The notes: generated by a model from the sequence alone, not told the origin. Numbered from the stretch's first letter, positions 49,464 to 60,720 are shown. The stretch: DNA of 64,000 nucleotides from Methylomicrobium agile (GCF_000733855.1 NZ_JPOJ01000001.1:124001-188000); one strand, 5' to 3'. Numbers and translations are program-made.

Positions 49464-50813
49464 ATGGGCACTCCAGGAAGACGTACGCGACTGCTGATCA
49501 TGGGCGCGGCCGGACGCGATTTCCACAACTTCAACCGCGTTTACCGCGACGATCCGACCAGCGAAGTCGTCGCGTTCACCGCCGCGCAAATTCCGGATAT
49601 TGCCGGCCGCCGCTATCCGGCCGCGCTGGCCGGCCCCCTGTATCCCGAAGGCATTCCGATCGTCGATGAAGCCGAGCTCGAAGCTCTCTGCAAAGCGTAT
49701 AGGATCGATCGGGTTGTCTTCTCATACAGCGATGTGCCCCATACCGACGTGATGCATGCGGCCTCGATCGCGCTCGCGCAAGGCGCCGATTTTCTGCTGC
49801 TGGGACCGAACCGGACGATGCTGGAAGCCTCGGTGCCGGTGATCGCCTGCTGCGCGGTACGCACCGGCTGCGGCAAATCGCAAACGACGCGCTGGCTGTC
49901 CGGACGGCTGCAGGCGCAAGGCTTGAAAACCGCAGTGATCCGCCATCCGATGCCTTACGGGGATCTGAAAAAACAGGCGGTGCAGCGGTTCGCCAGCCGC
50001 GCCGACCTCGATGCGGCCGATTGCACGGTCGAGGAACGCGAGGAATACGAGCCGCATCTGGCCCTGGGCAATACGGTGTTCGCGGGGATCGATTACGCCG
50101 AGATCGTTCCGCGCGCCGAACGGGAAGCCGACATCATCCTGTGGGACGGCGGCAATAACGATTTTCCGTTCGTGCGTCCGGATCTGCTGATCGTGCTGGC
50201 CGATCCCCTGCGGCCCGGACACGAAACCGCCTATCATCCCGGAGAAGCGGTATTGCGGATGGCCGACATCGTGCTGATCGGAAAGACCAATTCGGCGGCG
50301 GAGGCGGACGTGCGGCGGGTCGCCGATTCGGCGCGGCGATTGAACCCTCGCGCGCCGATCCTGCGCGGCGCATCGGTCGTGCAGCTGGATCAACCGGAAA
50401 AGGTGGCCGGCAAACGGGTGCTCGTGGTCGAAGACGGTCCCACCCTCACGCACGGCGGCATGGCCTACGGCGCGGGATACGTCGCGGCCATGGAAGCCGG
50501 GGCCGGAGAGATCGTCGACCCGCGCGCTTTCGCGGCCGAAGAGATCGCCGGCCTCTACCGCCGTTATCCGCACATAGGAAAGGTGCTGCCGGCCGTAGGC
50601 TACCATCCGCGGCAGCTCAAAGCCCTGCGGGAGACCATCAATGCCGCGCCGGCCGACGCGGTGATCACCGCCACCCCGTGCGATCTGGCGGCGCTGATCG
50701 CGATCGATAAGCCGGTGTTCCGCGCCGGCTATGAATTCGCGGAAATGGGCAAGCCCTCGCTAAGCGGATTGATAGACCGGTTTTTGAGAGACAAAAACCT
50801 GATTTCGGCGTGA
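49464..50813 (+). CDS. Cyclic 2,3-diphosphoglycerate synthetase-like GTPase
   Basis: 449 residues, P-loop protein related to cyclic 2,3-diphosphoglycerate synthetase. It has an N-terminal Rossmann-like start (RRTRLLIMGAAGRDFHNFN) and a P-loop CCAVRTGCGKSQTTRWLS (about 132-150), then DIILWDGGNNDFPFVRPDLL and VLIGKTNSAAEADV. Bacterial members are common though the cyclic product is known from methanogens, so the product name is by family only. It shares the 49-54 kb neighbourhood with carbamate kinase; such pairs occur in other genomes, but not as an operon here. Confidence 0.83.
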   Translation: MGTPGRRTRLLIMGAAGRDFHNFNRVYRDDPTSEVVAFTAAQIPDIAGRRYPAALAGPLYPEGIPIVDEAELEALCKAYRIDRVVFSYSDVPHTDVMHAASIALAQGADFLLLGPNRTMLEASVPVIACCAVRTGCGKSQTTRWLSGRLQAQGLKTAVIRHPMPYGDLKKQAVQRFASRADLDAADCTVEEREEYEPHLALGNTVFAGIDYAEIVPRAEREADIILWDGGNNDFPFVRPDLLIVLADPLRPGHETAYHPGEAVLRMADIVLIGKTNSAAEADVRRVADSARRLNPRAPILRGASVVQLDQPEKVAGKRVLVVEDGPTLTHGGMAYGAGYVAAMEAGAGEIVDPRAFAAEEIAGLYRRYPHIGKVLPAVGYHPRQLKALRETINAAPADAVITATPCDLAALIAIDKPVFRAGYEFAEMGKPSLSGLIDRFLRDKNLISA

Positions 50814-51274
50814 AAGCAAGCATGGGGCGAATACCGAAGGCGATCCGCCAATCCGAAGCCGACATATAGAGCGCAGCTTGCGCGCACCGCTTCAAAGCCA
50901 CAGAAACCGGTCGGCGTCATAGCCGTTCAGAATGGCGGAACCCGGTAAACCGGTTCCGCCTTACGCGGTTCCCCCCGCCCCGCGAAGACGTTCGATTCGC
51001 CGCATCGAGGACGGGGCCATATTGTCTTTTTCCGTTTCTGAAAAATCCATTTACGAGCCCGGCTATCTCCGGATACTTCATATTTAACATTAAGTTATTG
51101 TTTTCATTTAATTAACCCCATCATTGCCAGAACGATTAAAAAATTGACATTCCTAGGAATTAAGCGCTTACTGTCCCCTAATCCACGCAGGAAATTGAAA
51201 GAGGAATTATTCACTCTCAATTGCTTGTCGCCCCCGCCCTGACATCTATCTGCCCAAGGACGTAAGAGAGATTT
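50814..51274. other. Intergenic region with no identified gene
   Basis: 461 bases. The part after 51060 is AT-rich and contains TTGACATTCCTAGGAATT near 51144, a possible -35 region for the following small gene, without a clear -10. No frame worth listing. Confidence 0.4.
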
Positions 51275-51505
51275 ATGAATATCAACCAGAGAATCAGAGC
51301 CGACATTGTGTCGCCTTTCGAAGACATCGATGTACTGGGCGTGGTCGTTCATCGGTTAGCCAGGATCCATGACCAGATAAGACTGCCCGGTTATCTGTAT
51401 AAGCGCGGCGATTACTTCGTTTCCGACGGTTCCGGAACCTGTATTTACCGCCCGGAAGATGACGACTTTGACAGAGTCTGGGCAGGCGGCGAGTGGGCCA
51501 ATTAG
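51275..51505 (+). CDS. Small hypothetical protein
   Basis: 76 residues, soluble, acidic C-terminus (YRPEDDDFDRVWAGGEW). ATG 51275 has AGAGAG 6 bases upstream. Not recognised. Ends 19 bases before the convergent HlyIII-type gene. Confidence 0.5.
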   Translation: MNINQRIRADIVSPFEDIDVLGVVVHRLARIHDQIRLPGYLYKRGDYFVSDGSGTCIYRPEDDDFDRVWAGGEWAN

Positions 51506-51524
51506 CATTAGGTTGCCTGGAAGG

Positions 51525-52181
51525 CTAGACCGCGTACCAAAGCACCGCAAAATAGTGGCACGAAGTCCCCGCAATGACACACAAATGCCAGATCAAATGC
51601 CCGTACTTCAGGTAAGAGTCGGTGACCAGAAAAGCCACGCCCACCGTATAAGCCACACCTCCGGCAATCAAGAGGCGCACGCCGGACTCAGGCACTACGG
51701 CAAATAAGGGATCGAAGGCAATCACGATGAGCCAGCCCATCAGCAGATAAAGGCTCGTAGGAATCATCAGATGGAGCATTTTATTAAAGATCACCATCGC
51801 CGCTCCGATCGTGGCAAGTCCCCAAATCAGGCCGAGCAGGGTCCAGCCCCAAGCCCCATGAAGCACCCCTAATGTGAAAGGCGTGTAGGTACTCGCGATG
51901 AAGATAAAAATCGCCGCTTGTTCGCTGGCCCGAAACAGATGCTTGGCTTTTCCTGTAGGTAAAGCATGGTAAAGCGTGGAAAGAAAATACAGCAGCACCA
52001 TCGAAGCCGAGAAGAGGCTCGCCCCGATGATAAGCTTCGAGTTTCCATGCCGTGCCGCCTGCAGGATCAGCAACGGCGTTCCCAACAGGGCCCCGACCAG
52101 ACCTAGCCCATGACTTATACTGTTGGCGATTTCTTCCAGCCGCGACTGTTCACGCGTCGGCGCTGAAAATAATTTACGCAT
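51525..52181 (-). CDS. HlyIII/PAQR-family membrane protein
   Basis: 218 residues with seven predicted transmembrane helices. Family marks: EEIANSISHGLGLVGALLG, STLYHALPTGKAKHLFRASEQ with the metal-site His, ASTYTPFTLGVL, and YLKYGHLIWHLCVIAGTSCHYFAV with the C-terminal His pair. Bacterial members are poorly characterised integral membrane hydrolase-like proteins; a haemolytic role should not be assumed. Confidence 0.92.
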   Translation of the reverse strand: MRKLFSAPTREQSRLEEIANSISHGLGLVGALLGTPLLILQAARHGNSKLIIGASLFSASMVLLYFLSTLYHALPTGKAKHLFRASEQAAIFIFIASTYTPFTLGVLHGAWGWTLLGLIWGLATIGAAMVIFNKMLHLMIPTSLYLLMGWLIVIAFDPLFAVVPESGVRLLIAGGVAYTVGVAFLVTDSYLKYGHLIWHLCVIAGTSCHYFAVLWYAV

Positions 52182-52410
52182 ACCCGTTGCCCTTGCTGTC
52201 TATTGGTAAAATTCTTGTTGTGCTGGATGGCCTTACTGTAAATTTATTGAGTTTGGAAAATTGGATGTGGCCGCTTTCGCTGGAGTTCAAACGCTCTCTA
52301 AAAAGGATCTAGGGTTTCGGCTTGTTTCTTGATTCGATAGCCTTTAATTCAACGAGGAGACGGTGAAACCTAAGAGGCTGTGGAAGGTAAGAAATTTCCG
52401 GAGTGATCGT

Positions 52411-52818
52411 ATGTTGAGTTTAATCGAGAGAATCGAAAGGGGTGTGGTCTTCATCCTGGTTATTCTGCTGCTCCTCTCCGTCATCCTGGGTACTGTTGAG
52501 TTAGGAAGGGTGCTTATCACCAAAATTATCACAGCGCCTCGGTTTCTAGTCGATGTGAACACCCTCTTTGAATCCTTTGCTCTTTTTCTGGTCATCGTGG
52601 TCGGGCTGGAGCTTTTGAAATCCATAAAAAGCTATTTGGTGCAAGGCTCGATAAATCCGTCCTTCGTGATTGAAGTCGCCATCATCGCTCTGGGCAACAA
52701 ACTGATCACGCTGGATTTTAAGGAGGCTCACACAGAGCTGCTCTTGGGAATGGCGGTAATATTGTTCGGACTGGCCGCGATCTATTTCGTTTTAAAAAAA
52801 TTTAATAACCGGGACTAA
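52411..52818 (+). CDS. PsiE-like small membrane protein
   Basis: 135 residues with four hydrophobic segments (VVFILVILLLLSVILGTVEL; FESFALFLVIVVGLELL; FVIEVAIIALGNKLITLD; LLLGMAVILFGLAAIYF), the phosphate-starvation-inducible PsiE layout. ATG 52411 is preferred (GGAG 7 bases upstream); a GTG at 52363 has a site only 3 bases away. No Pho box is obvious. Function of the family is unknown. Confidence 0.82.
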   Translation: MLSLIERIERGVVFILVILLLLSVILGTVELGRVLITKIITAPRFLVDVNTLFESFALFLVIVVGLELLKSIKSYLVQGSINPSFVIEVAIIALGNKLITLDFKEAHTELLLGMAVILFGLAAIYFVLKKFNNRD

Positions 52819-52950
52819 AGACTTCGGCTTCGAAATGTGCGATTACGCAAGCTCATCGCGCCTACATGTTGAATGACAGCTTATTTGCCATTTCATATCC
52901 TGCGAATGAAATCCTAACCCGAAAATTCAAGGCTTTATTGCCGCGAAATT

Positions 52951-53880
52951 TCAATCCCACTCGCCGATACCTTCGATCTCCAAGGAAATGCGCGTGCCGG
53001 CGGTGCCGGCCAGAATCGCGGCCGCATCCTGCAACCTCCCGATAAAGGCCGTGCCGCCGGTTTCCGCAAATTCGCAGGCCGCCGCGATCTTCGGCGCCAT
53101 CGAACCGGGCGCGAACGCCATCTGGCGGACCGCATCGGGCGAGACGGCGCGCAGCGCCCGCGCCTTAGGCTTTCCCCAATCCCGGTATACCGCATCGACG
53201 TCGGTCAGCATCATCAGCGCGTCGGCGCCAAGCTCGCGGGCGAGCAGCGCGCTGGCCCGGTCCTTATCGATTACCGCTTCGATGCCTTCCAACCGACCCT
53301 GCCCGCCGCGCACGACCGGAATGCCTCCGCCGCCGGCGCAGATCACGACGACGCCGCGGCCGAGCAGCAGCCTGATCACGTCGATCTGCAGAATTTTCCG
53401 CGGCAAGGGCGAGGCCACGACGCGCCGGTAATGCGTGCCGTCCGGCGCAATGCGCCAGCCTCGCTCCTGCGCGAGCCGTTCGGCCGCGGCCTCCGTGTAA
53501 ACCGGGCCGATCGGCTTGGAAGGCGCCTGAAAGGCCGGGTCGTCCGGATCGACCTCGATCTGGGTCAGCAGCGTGGCGCAAAGGCGGCCCGTCGGCAATA
53601 CGTTGATCAATTCCTGCTCGATCAGATAGCCGATCATGCCTTCCGTCTCGGCATCGAGAATATCCAACGGGTAGCTTTCATCCGGCGCATAGGCGGCGCT
53701 TTGCAGCGCCAGCAGGCCGACCTGCGGGCCGTTGCCGTGCGTGACCACCAGCTCATGCCCATGCGCCAGCGGCGCCAGCGCCTCCGCCGCCATTTTAATG
53801 TTGCGGCGCTGGTTTTCGGGTGTTAGTCTTTCGTGGCGGCGCAAAAGCGCATTGCCGCCCAATGCGATGATCAATCTCAT
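52951..53880 (-). CDS. arcC: Carbamate kinase
   Basis: 309 residues, amino-acid-kinase fold. ATP + carbamate to carbamoyl phosphate, usually run toward ATP. RLIIALGGNALLRR, VVTHGNGPQVGLLALQ, VVICAGGGGIPVV and LMMLTDVDAVYRDWG are clear. Arginine deiminase and ornithine carbamoyltransferase genes are absent nearby, so it does not belong to a local ADI operon; its source of carbamoyl phosphate is unknown. Confidence 0.96.
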   Translation of the reverse strand: MRLIIALGGNALLRRHERLTPENQRRNIKMAAEALAPLAHGHELVVTHGNGPQVGLLALQSAAYAPDESYPLDILDAETEGMIGYLIEQELINVLPTGRLCATLLTQIEVDPDDPAFQAPSKPIGPVYTEAAAERLAQERGWRIAPDGTHYRRVVASPLPRKILQIDVIRLLLGRGVVVICAGGGGIPVVRGGQGRLEGIEAVIDKDRASALLARELGADALMMLTDVDAVYRDWGKPKARALRAVSPDAVRQMAFAPGSMAPKIAAACEFAETGGTAFIGRLQDAAAILAGTAGTRISLEIEGIGEWD

Positions 53881-54215
53881 AGTTTATTTGGATGCGGAAA
53901 CTCACCGTATTTTCCAAAACAAAGGCAACGGAATACCAACGAGGAAGCCTGCCGGAGCTTCCGTACCCATTGTAGCGGCTCCCTCTGCCGCAGAACAACT
54001 GAACCGGAGCGTCAACGGACAAATCGAACAATTCCGAAGGGCCGTGATCTATATTTAAATAAGCTTCTGAAATGCGGCGGCCCCGCGCCCGAGTCTTTGC
54101 TCGACGAACAGGGAATAAGGCGGTAAAAATCGAGAAGAGGATCCACTATTGACGACCTGTCCCACCATGACCTCATGCCGGCGACGGCCGGCATCCAGAG
54201 CAGGAGGAATACCCG
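53881..54215. other. Divergent region between arcC and the stressosome operon
   Basis: No gene. A hairpin ATGCCGGC/GCCGGCAT (54175-54194, loop GACG) lies just upstream of the rsbR ribosome site GGAGGAAT. No consensus promoter seen. Confidence 0.5.
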
Positions 54216-55187
54216 ATGGCTGAATATACGAATCAGGATTCAGAAAAGTCGCTCATGGAGGAAATAGGCATTACCGACCGGGAAATCGCCAATCGCCGGG
54301 CATTCCTGGAATTAGGCGAGGCAGACGAAAAAGAACTGCTGAGCATCGACCCGGCTGCCCAGGCGTATGCGGACCCGGTCATCGAAGATTTTTACAAGCA
54401 TCTCCTCGCTTTCGAGGAAACCCGGGTCTTCTTTCAAGACCCGCAAGTGCTGGAACGGGTCAAGCGCGCTCAGAAGCGGTATTTCGCAAGGCTCACACAG
54501 GGGGGTTACGACAAGGACTATATCGAAGACCGCCTCAAAATCGGCGCGGTGCACGAACGCATCGGCCTGCCCATGAAAGCGTATCTGGGCATGTACAGCT
54601 TTTACTTGAGGAATGTCGCGCACCGCCTTTTCGAAGCTCATGAAGACGAGCAGGGAAAAGCGCTTCGTGCCTTTCTCTCGCTGTTGAAGGTGGTTTTCCT
54701 GGATATGGGACTGGCGATCGATACCTACATCAACCGCCGCGAACAACTGATCGGCAAACAGCAGGAAGCGATGCGCGAGCTGCCGACGCCGGTGCTGCGG
54801 GTCCGCGAACGGCTGCTGATACTGCCGGTCGTCGGGGTGCTCGAATCGTATCGCGCCCACCAGTTGACCGAGCAATTGCTCGAAAGCATCGGCGCGACCC
54901 GCGCCAAGGTCGCGATCGTCGATATTACCGGCGTGCCGCTCGTGGATTCCAGGGTCGCCAACCATCTCCTGCAGACGGTCAGCGCGGCCCGGCTGATGGG
55001 AGCGGCCGTGATCCTGACCGGCCTGTCTCCGCAAATCGCGCAGGCGCTGGTCGCGATCGGGGTGGACCTGAGCCAGGTCAAAACCACGGTTGACCTGCAG
55101 AGCGGCCTGGAAGAGGCCGAACGTTTGCTGGGTTACCGGCTGGTTCCCGCAAGCGATAAGCCCCGTTCCGATCAAGCGCATCCATGA
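54216..55187 (+). CDS. rsbR: Globin-coupled RsbR-type stressosome protein
   Basis: 323 residues. A protoglobin/sensor-globin domain (about 25-180) has haem-proximal His113 in IGAVHERIGLPMKAY. A linker helix leads to a C-terminal STAS domain (about 205-305: AKVAIVDITGVPLVDSRVAN). As an RsbR it would build the stressosome core with RsbS and sense O2, NO or another haem ligand. The first phospho-acceptor position is Ser (VDS), and the second Thr of Bacillus RsbRA appears to be Ala here (IAQALV), by alignment from memory. First gene of five with overlapping ends (ATGA with rsbS). Confidence 0.9.
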   Translation: MAEYTNQDSEKSLMEEIGITDREIANRRAFLELGEADEKELLSIDPAAQAYADPVIEDFYKHLLAFEETRVFFQDPQVLERVKRAQKRYFARLTQGGYDKDYIEDRLKIGAVHERIGLPMKAYLGMYSFYLRNVAHRLFEAHEDEQGKALRAFLSLLKVVFLDMGLAIDTYINRREQLIGKQQEAMRELPTPVLRVRERLLILPVVGVLESYRAHQLTEQLLESIGATRAKVAIVDITGVPLVDSRVANHLLQTVSAARLMGAAVILTGLSPQIAQALVAIGVDLSQVKTTVDLQSGLEEAERLLGYRLVPASDKPRSDQAHP

Positions 55188-55561
55188 GTACGCCGATCCT
55201 GAAGCAAGGCCATTACCTGATCGCCTCCCTGCAGCCCGAACAGTCCGATACGGACTTGCTGCAGTTGCAGGACATCCTGGTGGAACAGGTGGGCCGGTTC
55301 CGCTCGCGCGGCTTGATTCTGGACGTCACCCTGCTCGACGTGATGGATTCCTTCGCCACGCGCACCCTGCGCAACATCGCCCAGGCCGTCAGCCTGCGCG
55401 GCGCCGAAACGGTCATCGTCGGCATTCGGCCCGAAATCGCGTTTGCGATGGTGCAGCTGGGACTGGACGCGCGCCTGTCCGGCGTGCGAACCGCCCTGGA
55501 TCTGGAAGAAGCGCTCGCTATCCTGAACCGCCGCTGCCAGGAAGGGATGTGCCGTGACTGA
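55184..55561 (+). CDS. rsbS: RsbS-type STAS scaffold protein
   Basis: 125 residues, a single STAS domain. The conserved phospho-acceptor Ser is at residue 56 in LLDVMDSFATRTL, equivalent to Ser59 of Bacillus RsbS. It holds RsbT in the stressosome until phosphorylated. Start overlaps the rsbR stop; 8 bases overlap with rsbT. Confidence 0.92.
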   Translation: MSTPILKQGHYLIASLQPEQSDTDLLQLQDILVEQVGRFRSRGLILDVTLLDVMDSFATRTLRNIAQAVSLRGAETVIVGIRPEIAFAMVQLGLDARLSGVRTALDLEEALAILNRRCQEGMCRD

Positions 55562-55955
55562 CGTAATCCGGATCGCAATCCGCTGCGATGCCGATATCGT
55601 GCTGGTACGCCAGCAGGCGCGCCTGCTGGCCAGGGAGCTGGGATTTTCGGGCTCGGACCTGACCTTGATCGCGACCGCGCTGTCCGAACTCGCGCGCAAC
55701 ATCGTCGAATATGCCCGGCAGGGAGAAATCGTGTTGAGCCAGATCCGGCAAGGCAGACAACTTGGCATTACGATCGTCGCCCGCGACCATGGGCCCGGCA
55801 TCGCCGACATCGAACGGGCGATGCAAGACGGCTACTCGACCGGAAAAGGACTGGGGTTGGGACTGCCGGGAGCCAAACGCCTGATGGACGAGTTCGAGAT
55901 CACCTCCGCCGAAGGGCAAGGCACAACTATAAAGGCGACCAAATGGGTACGTTGA
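55554..55955 (+). CDS. rsbT: RsbT-type switch kinase
   Basis: 133 residues, GHKL ATPase of the anti-sigma kinase kind. N box TALSELARNIVEYA, G1 box ARDHGPGIADIERAM, G2 STGKGLGLGLPGAKRLMDEF. It phosphorylates RsbR and RsbS, leaves the complex and activates the RsbU-type phosphatase. 13-base overlap with the next gene. Confidence 0.94.
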   Translation: MTDVIRIAIRCDADIVLVRQQARLLARELGFSGSDLTLIATALSELARNIVEYARQGEIVLSQIRQGRQLGITIVARDHGPGIADIERAMQDGYSTGKGLGLGLPGAKRLMDEFEITSAEGQGTTIKATKWVR

Positions 55956-56560
55956 TCGAACACGGCATTGCCGCACGGACTCTGCCGGGAGAACGCGTAT
56001 CCGGCGATCAGGCGTTGGTCAAGCCTTTTGCGGACGGCGTACTGGCCGCCGCGATCGACGGCCTGGGCCACGGCGAAGCCGCGCAGGCCGCCGCAGGGCT
56101 TGCGGCGGACACCCTGGAACGGCATGCCGGGGAAGAGCCGGTTGCGCTGGTAGGGCGCTGCCACGCGGCCCTCAAGGGCACGCGAGGCGCGGCGATGAGC
56201 CTGGCATCGATCAGGGCGCACGGGGTGATGACCTGGCTGGGCGTGGGCAATGTCGACGCTCGGCTGCTGCGCATTTTCGGCACGCCGCCCAGCCGGGAAA
56301 CGCTGTCGACCCGCGGCGGCGTGGTCGGTTATCAACTGCCGCCGCTGCGCGCCTATCAGCTTTCCTTGACTGCCGGCGATCTGCTGATTTTCACGACGGA
56401 CGGCATCAACAGCGGCTACGGGAAGTATTTTCCCGCCGCCGACCCGCTGTTGCGCCACCAGCCGGTGCAAGACATCGCCGATCGCATCCTGACCCGTTTC
56501 GGTAAAACGACCGACGATGCGGTGGTCCTCGTCATTCGATACCGGGACTCAATGCCATGA
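55943..56560 (+). CDS. rsbX: RsbX-type PP2C phosphatase
   Basis: 205 residues, SpoIIE/PP2C fold. Metal-binding DGVLAAAIDGLGHGEAA and FTTDGINSGY are visible. Feedback enzyme that removes phosphates from RsbR and RsbS and resets the stressosome. Starts inside rsbT; its stop overlaps rsbU (ATGA). Confidence 0.88.
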   Translation: MGTLIEHGIAARTLPGERVSGDQALVKPFADGVLAAAIDGLGHGEAAQAAAGLAADTLERHAGEEPVALVGRCHAALKGTRGAAMSLASIRAHGVMTWLGVGNVDARLLRIFGTPPSRETLSTRGGVVGYQLPPLRAYQLSLTAGDLLIFTTDGINSGYGKYFPAADPLLRHQPVQDIADRILTRFGKTTDDAVVLVIRYRDSMP

Positions 56561-58173
56561 TAGACAGGGTTAACGAAATCATCCAAATTTACACGGAAGA
56601 ATTGCGTGCCTATCTGGCCGAAGGCGGCGAGGCCCGCCTCGAGCGCGCCTATGAGATCGGCCGCCGGGCCGTCGAATCCGACCTGGGCGTGCTGGACATG
56701 GAAACGATTTTTCGTGAAGCGCTCGAATCGGTCCTGCAGCGCCTGTCGAGCCCTGCCAAGATCCTGCGCACGGTCGAAATGGCGGCGGAATTCTGGGCGG
56801 AAAGCCTCGCGCCGTTCGAGATGACGCATCGCGGCTACCGGGAAGCCAACAACGAACTGCGCCAGCTCAACCAACGGCTGGAAACCGAAATCGACGAACG
56901 CAAGCGCGCCGAAACGGCGCTGCAGAAAGCGCATGACGAACTGGAACAACGGGTTCAACAGCGCACCGCCGAACTGGCCGAGGCCAACAGCAACCTGCAG
57001 GCCGAAATCGACGAGCGCAAACGCTATGAAGAGCGGCTGCTGCTGCGCGACCGCGCGATCGAGGCCTCCAGCGCGGGAATCATCATTACCGACGCGAAGC
57101 GTAAAGGTCATCCGATCATCTACGCCAATCCCGCGTTCTCGCAGATGACCGGTTACAGTCAGCAAGAACTGATCGGGCAGAATCCGCGGATTTTACAAGG
57201 CCCGGAGACCGCTCCGGAAGCGATCGAGACGATACGCGAGGCGCTGCGGGAAGGCAAGCCCTGCCTGACCACCTTGAAAAACTACCGCAAGAACGGCACG
57301 TGCTTCTGGAACGAACTGTTCATCTCGCCGGTATACGACAGCCGGGGCAACCTGACGCATTGGATCGGCGTGCAGACCGACGTAACGCAATTGCGGCGGG
57401 CAGAGGAAGAACGCCATGAACTGGAACTCGCCAAACAGATTCAGCTCTCGCTGTTGCCCGACGCGCCGCTGCACGTCGAAGGGGTGGTCATCGCGGGCTA
57501 CTGCCTGCCGGCGACGCATGTAGGCGGGGACTATTTCGACTATTTCTACGGCCAGGACGCGATCGACATCGTGATCGCGGACGTCTCGGGACATTCGATG
57601 GGCGCCGCGCTGATCATGGCCGAAACGCGCAGCACCTTAAAAGCGGAAGCCCTGCGTACCCTGCATGTGCATCCCGAATCGGGGATGCTCGAAAAAGACG
57701 CCGGAACCGGCGACATCCTGCGCATCCTGAACGCGCTTCTTTACGAAGATCTCAGCAAGGCCGAGCTTTTCATCACGATGTTCTACATGAAATACAATCC
57801 GGCCACCCGGAAGCTGAGCTACGCGAACGCCGGCCATAACCGGCCGCTGCTGTTGCCGGCCGGCAAAACGGTCTGTTGCGAGCTGGATGCCGAAGGAATC
57901 ATCTTCGGAGTCACCAAGGAAATCCAGTTCGAAGAAAAAAGCATCCTATTGAATCCGGGCGATCTGGTGCTGCTCTATACCGACGGCATTACCGAAGCGC
58001 AGAATCCGCGGGGGGAGTTTTTCGGCACCGAACGCCTGACCCGGATTTTCTCGACTCAGGGAGCCAAAAAGCCGCAGGAGATCATCAATACGATCGCAAA
58101 AGAGTTGCAAACCTTTGCCGAGAGCAGTTCCTTTGCTGACGATGTTTCGATGGTCGTTCTCAAGGTTCTGTAG
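56557..58173 (+). CDS. RsbU-type PAS-SpoIIE phosphatase
   Basis: 538 residues. An N-terminal RsbU-like four-helix domain (1-85) is the presumed docking site of RsbT. A coiled coil (95-160) follows, then a PAS domain (165-285) with a LOV-like sequence (GQNPRILQGPETAP, LKNYRKNGTCFWNELFISPV, GVQTDVT) in which the photo-active Cys is replaced by Pro210, and a C-terminal PP2C/SpoIIE phosphatase (300-538: YCLPATHVGGDYFDYF, IADVSGHSMGAAL, LLYTDGITEAQN). Its usual target, a phosphorylated RsbV-type antagonist, and the RsbW/sigma partner are not in this window. Last gene of the operon. Confidence 0.9.
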   Translation: MIDRVNEIIQIYTEELRAYLAEGGEARLERAYEIGRRAVESDLGVLDMETIFREALESVLQRLSSPAKILRTVEMAAEFWAESLAPFEMTHRGYREANNELRQLNQRLETEIDERKRAETALQKAHDELEQRVQQRTAELAEANSNLQAEIDERKRYEERLLLRDRAIEASSAGIIITDAKRKGHPIIYANPAFSQMTGYSQQELIGQNPRILQGPETAPEAIETIREALREGKPCLTTLKNYRKNGTCFWNELFISPVYDSRGNLTHWIGVQTDVTQLRRAEEERHELELAKQIQLSLLPDAPLHVEGVVIAGYCLPATHVGGDYFDYFYGQDAIDIVIADVSGHSMGAALIMAETRSTLKAEALRTLHVHPESGMLEKDAGTGDILRILNALLYEDLSKAELFITMFYMKYNPATRKLSYANAGHNRPLLLPAGKTVCCELDAEGIIFGVTKEIQFEEKSILLNPGDLVLLYTDGITEAQNPRGEFFGTERLTRIFSTQGAKKPQEIINTIAKELQTFAESSSFADDVSMVVLKVL

Positions 58174-58286
58174 GCATTTGATGCGCTTCACTTCGTTCAA
58201 CACATCCTACGCTGCTTCGGTAGCGACGCAGCACACACGGCATAAACGCGGCACGGGCAAACTGCCGGATAAAAGGCCGCAGCCTG

Positions 58287-60293
<2,007 letters not shown>

Positions 60294-60297
60294 TTGA

Positions 60298-60720
60298 TTA
60301 TTTCCCGATCCAAGCCTTTCTTCTCTCGGCGAGTATCCGGTTGCGGTAAGGCAAAAAATCCGCCTGTTCGAAAAGATGCTTGCGGATCAAATCGGCGTAA
60401 CAAGTGTTGCTTCCGAAGAGCCGTTTGCCATGCCGGAGAATCTGCCCCAACAAAGGTTCGCCCACCATCCGAAGGTCGATCAGGTCGACAGGCCGACCGA
60501 TGGCCGCGGACAGATCCCCGATCAGCTGCATTTTTGTTTCCGCATCCAAGGGACGCCCCGCGTCCAGCGCCAAATCGAGATCGCTGTCCGCGCGCGCCTT
60601 ACCGGATGCCAGCGAACCGAATAAAATGACCAACTGCATCTCTTTTCGACCGGTCAGAACGGAGAGAACGGCCGACTCGAGGTTCGAATCGGGCGCGTGG
60701 GAGAACGGCTCAGTATTCAT
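60298..60720 (-). CDS. MntA/KNTase-type nucleotidyltransferase
   Basis: 140 residues. The motif [21 protein letters not shown] (GS...DxD) marks the minimal nucleotidyltransferase fold; [13 protein letters not shown] gives the third acidic residue. MntA-type antitoxins of HepT-MntA pairs have this layout, but no HepT gene lies next to it: uvrB follows directly. It may be an orphan antitoxin or a stand-alone transferase. Confidence 0.85.
   Translation of the reverse strand: MNTEPFSHAPDSNLESAVLSVLTGRKEMQLVILFGSLASGKARADSDLDLALDAGRPLDAETKMQLIGDLSAAIGRPVDLIDLRMVGEPLLGQILRHGKRLFGSNTCYADLIRKHLFEQADFLPYRNRILAERRKAWIGK

Noticed and set aside
58174-58286. Sequence like half of a REP element between rsbU and uvrB
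   Set aside because: GATGCGCTTCACTTCGTTCA with ATCCTACG resembles one REP arm, but the partner arm is absent, so I did not list it.
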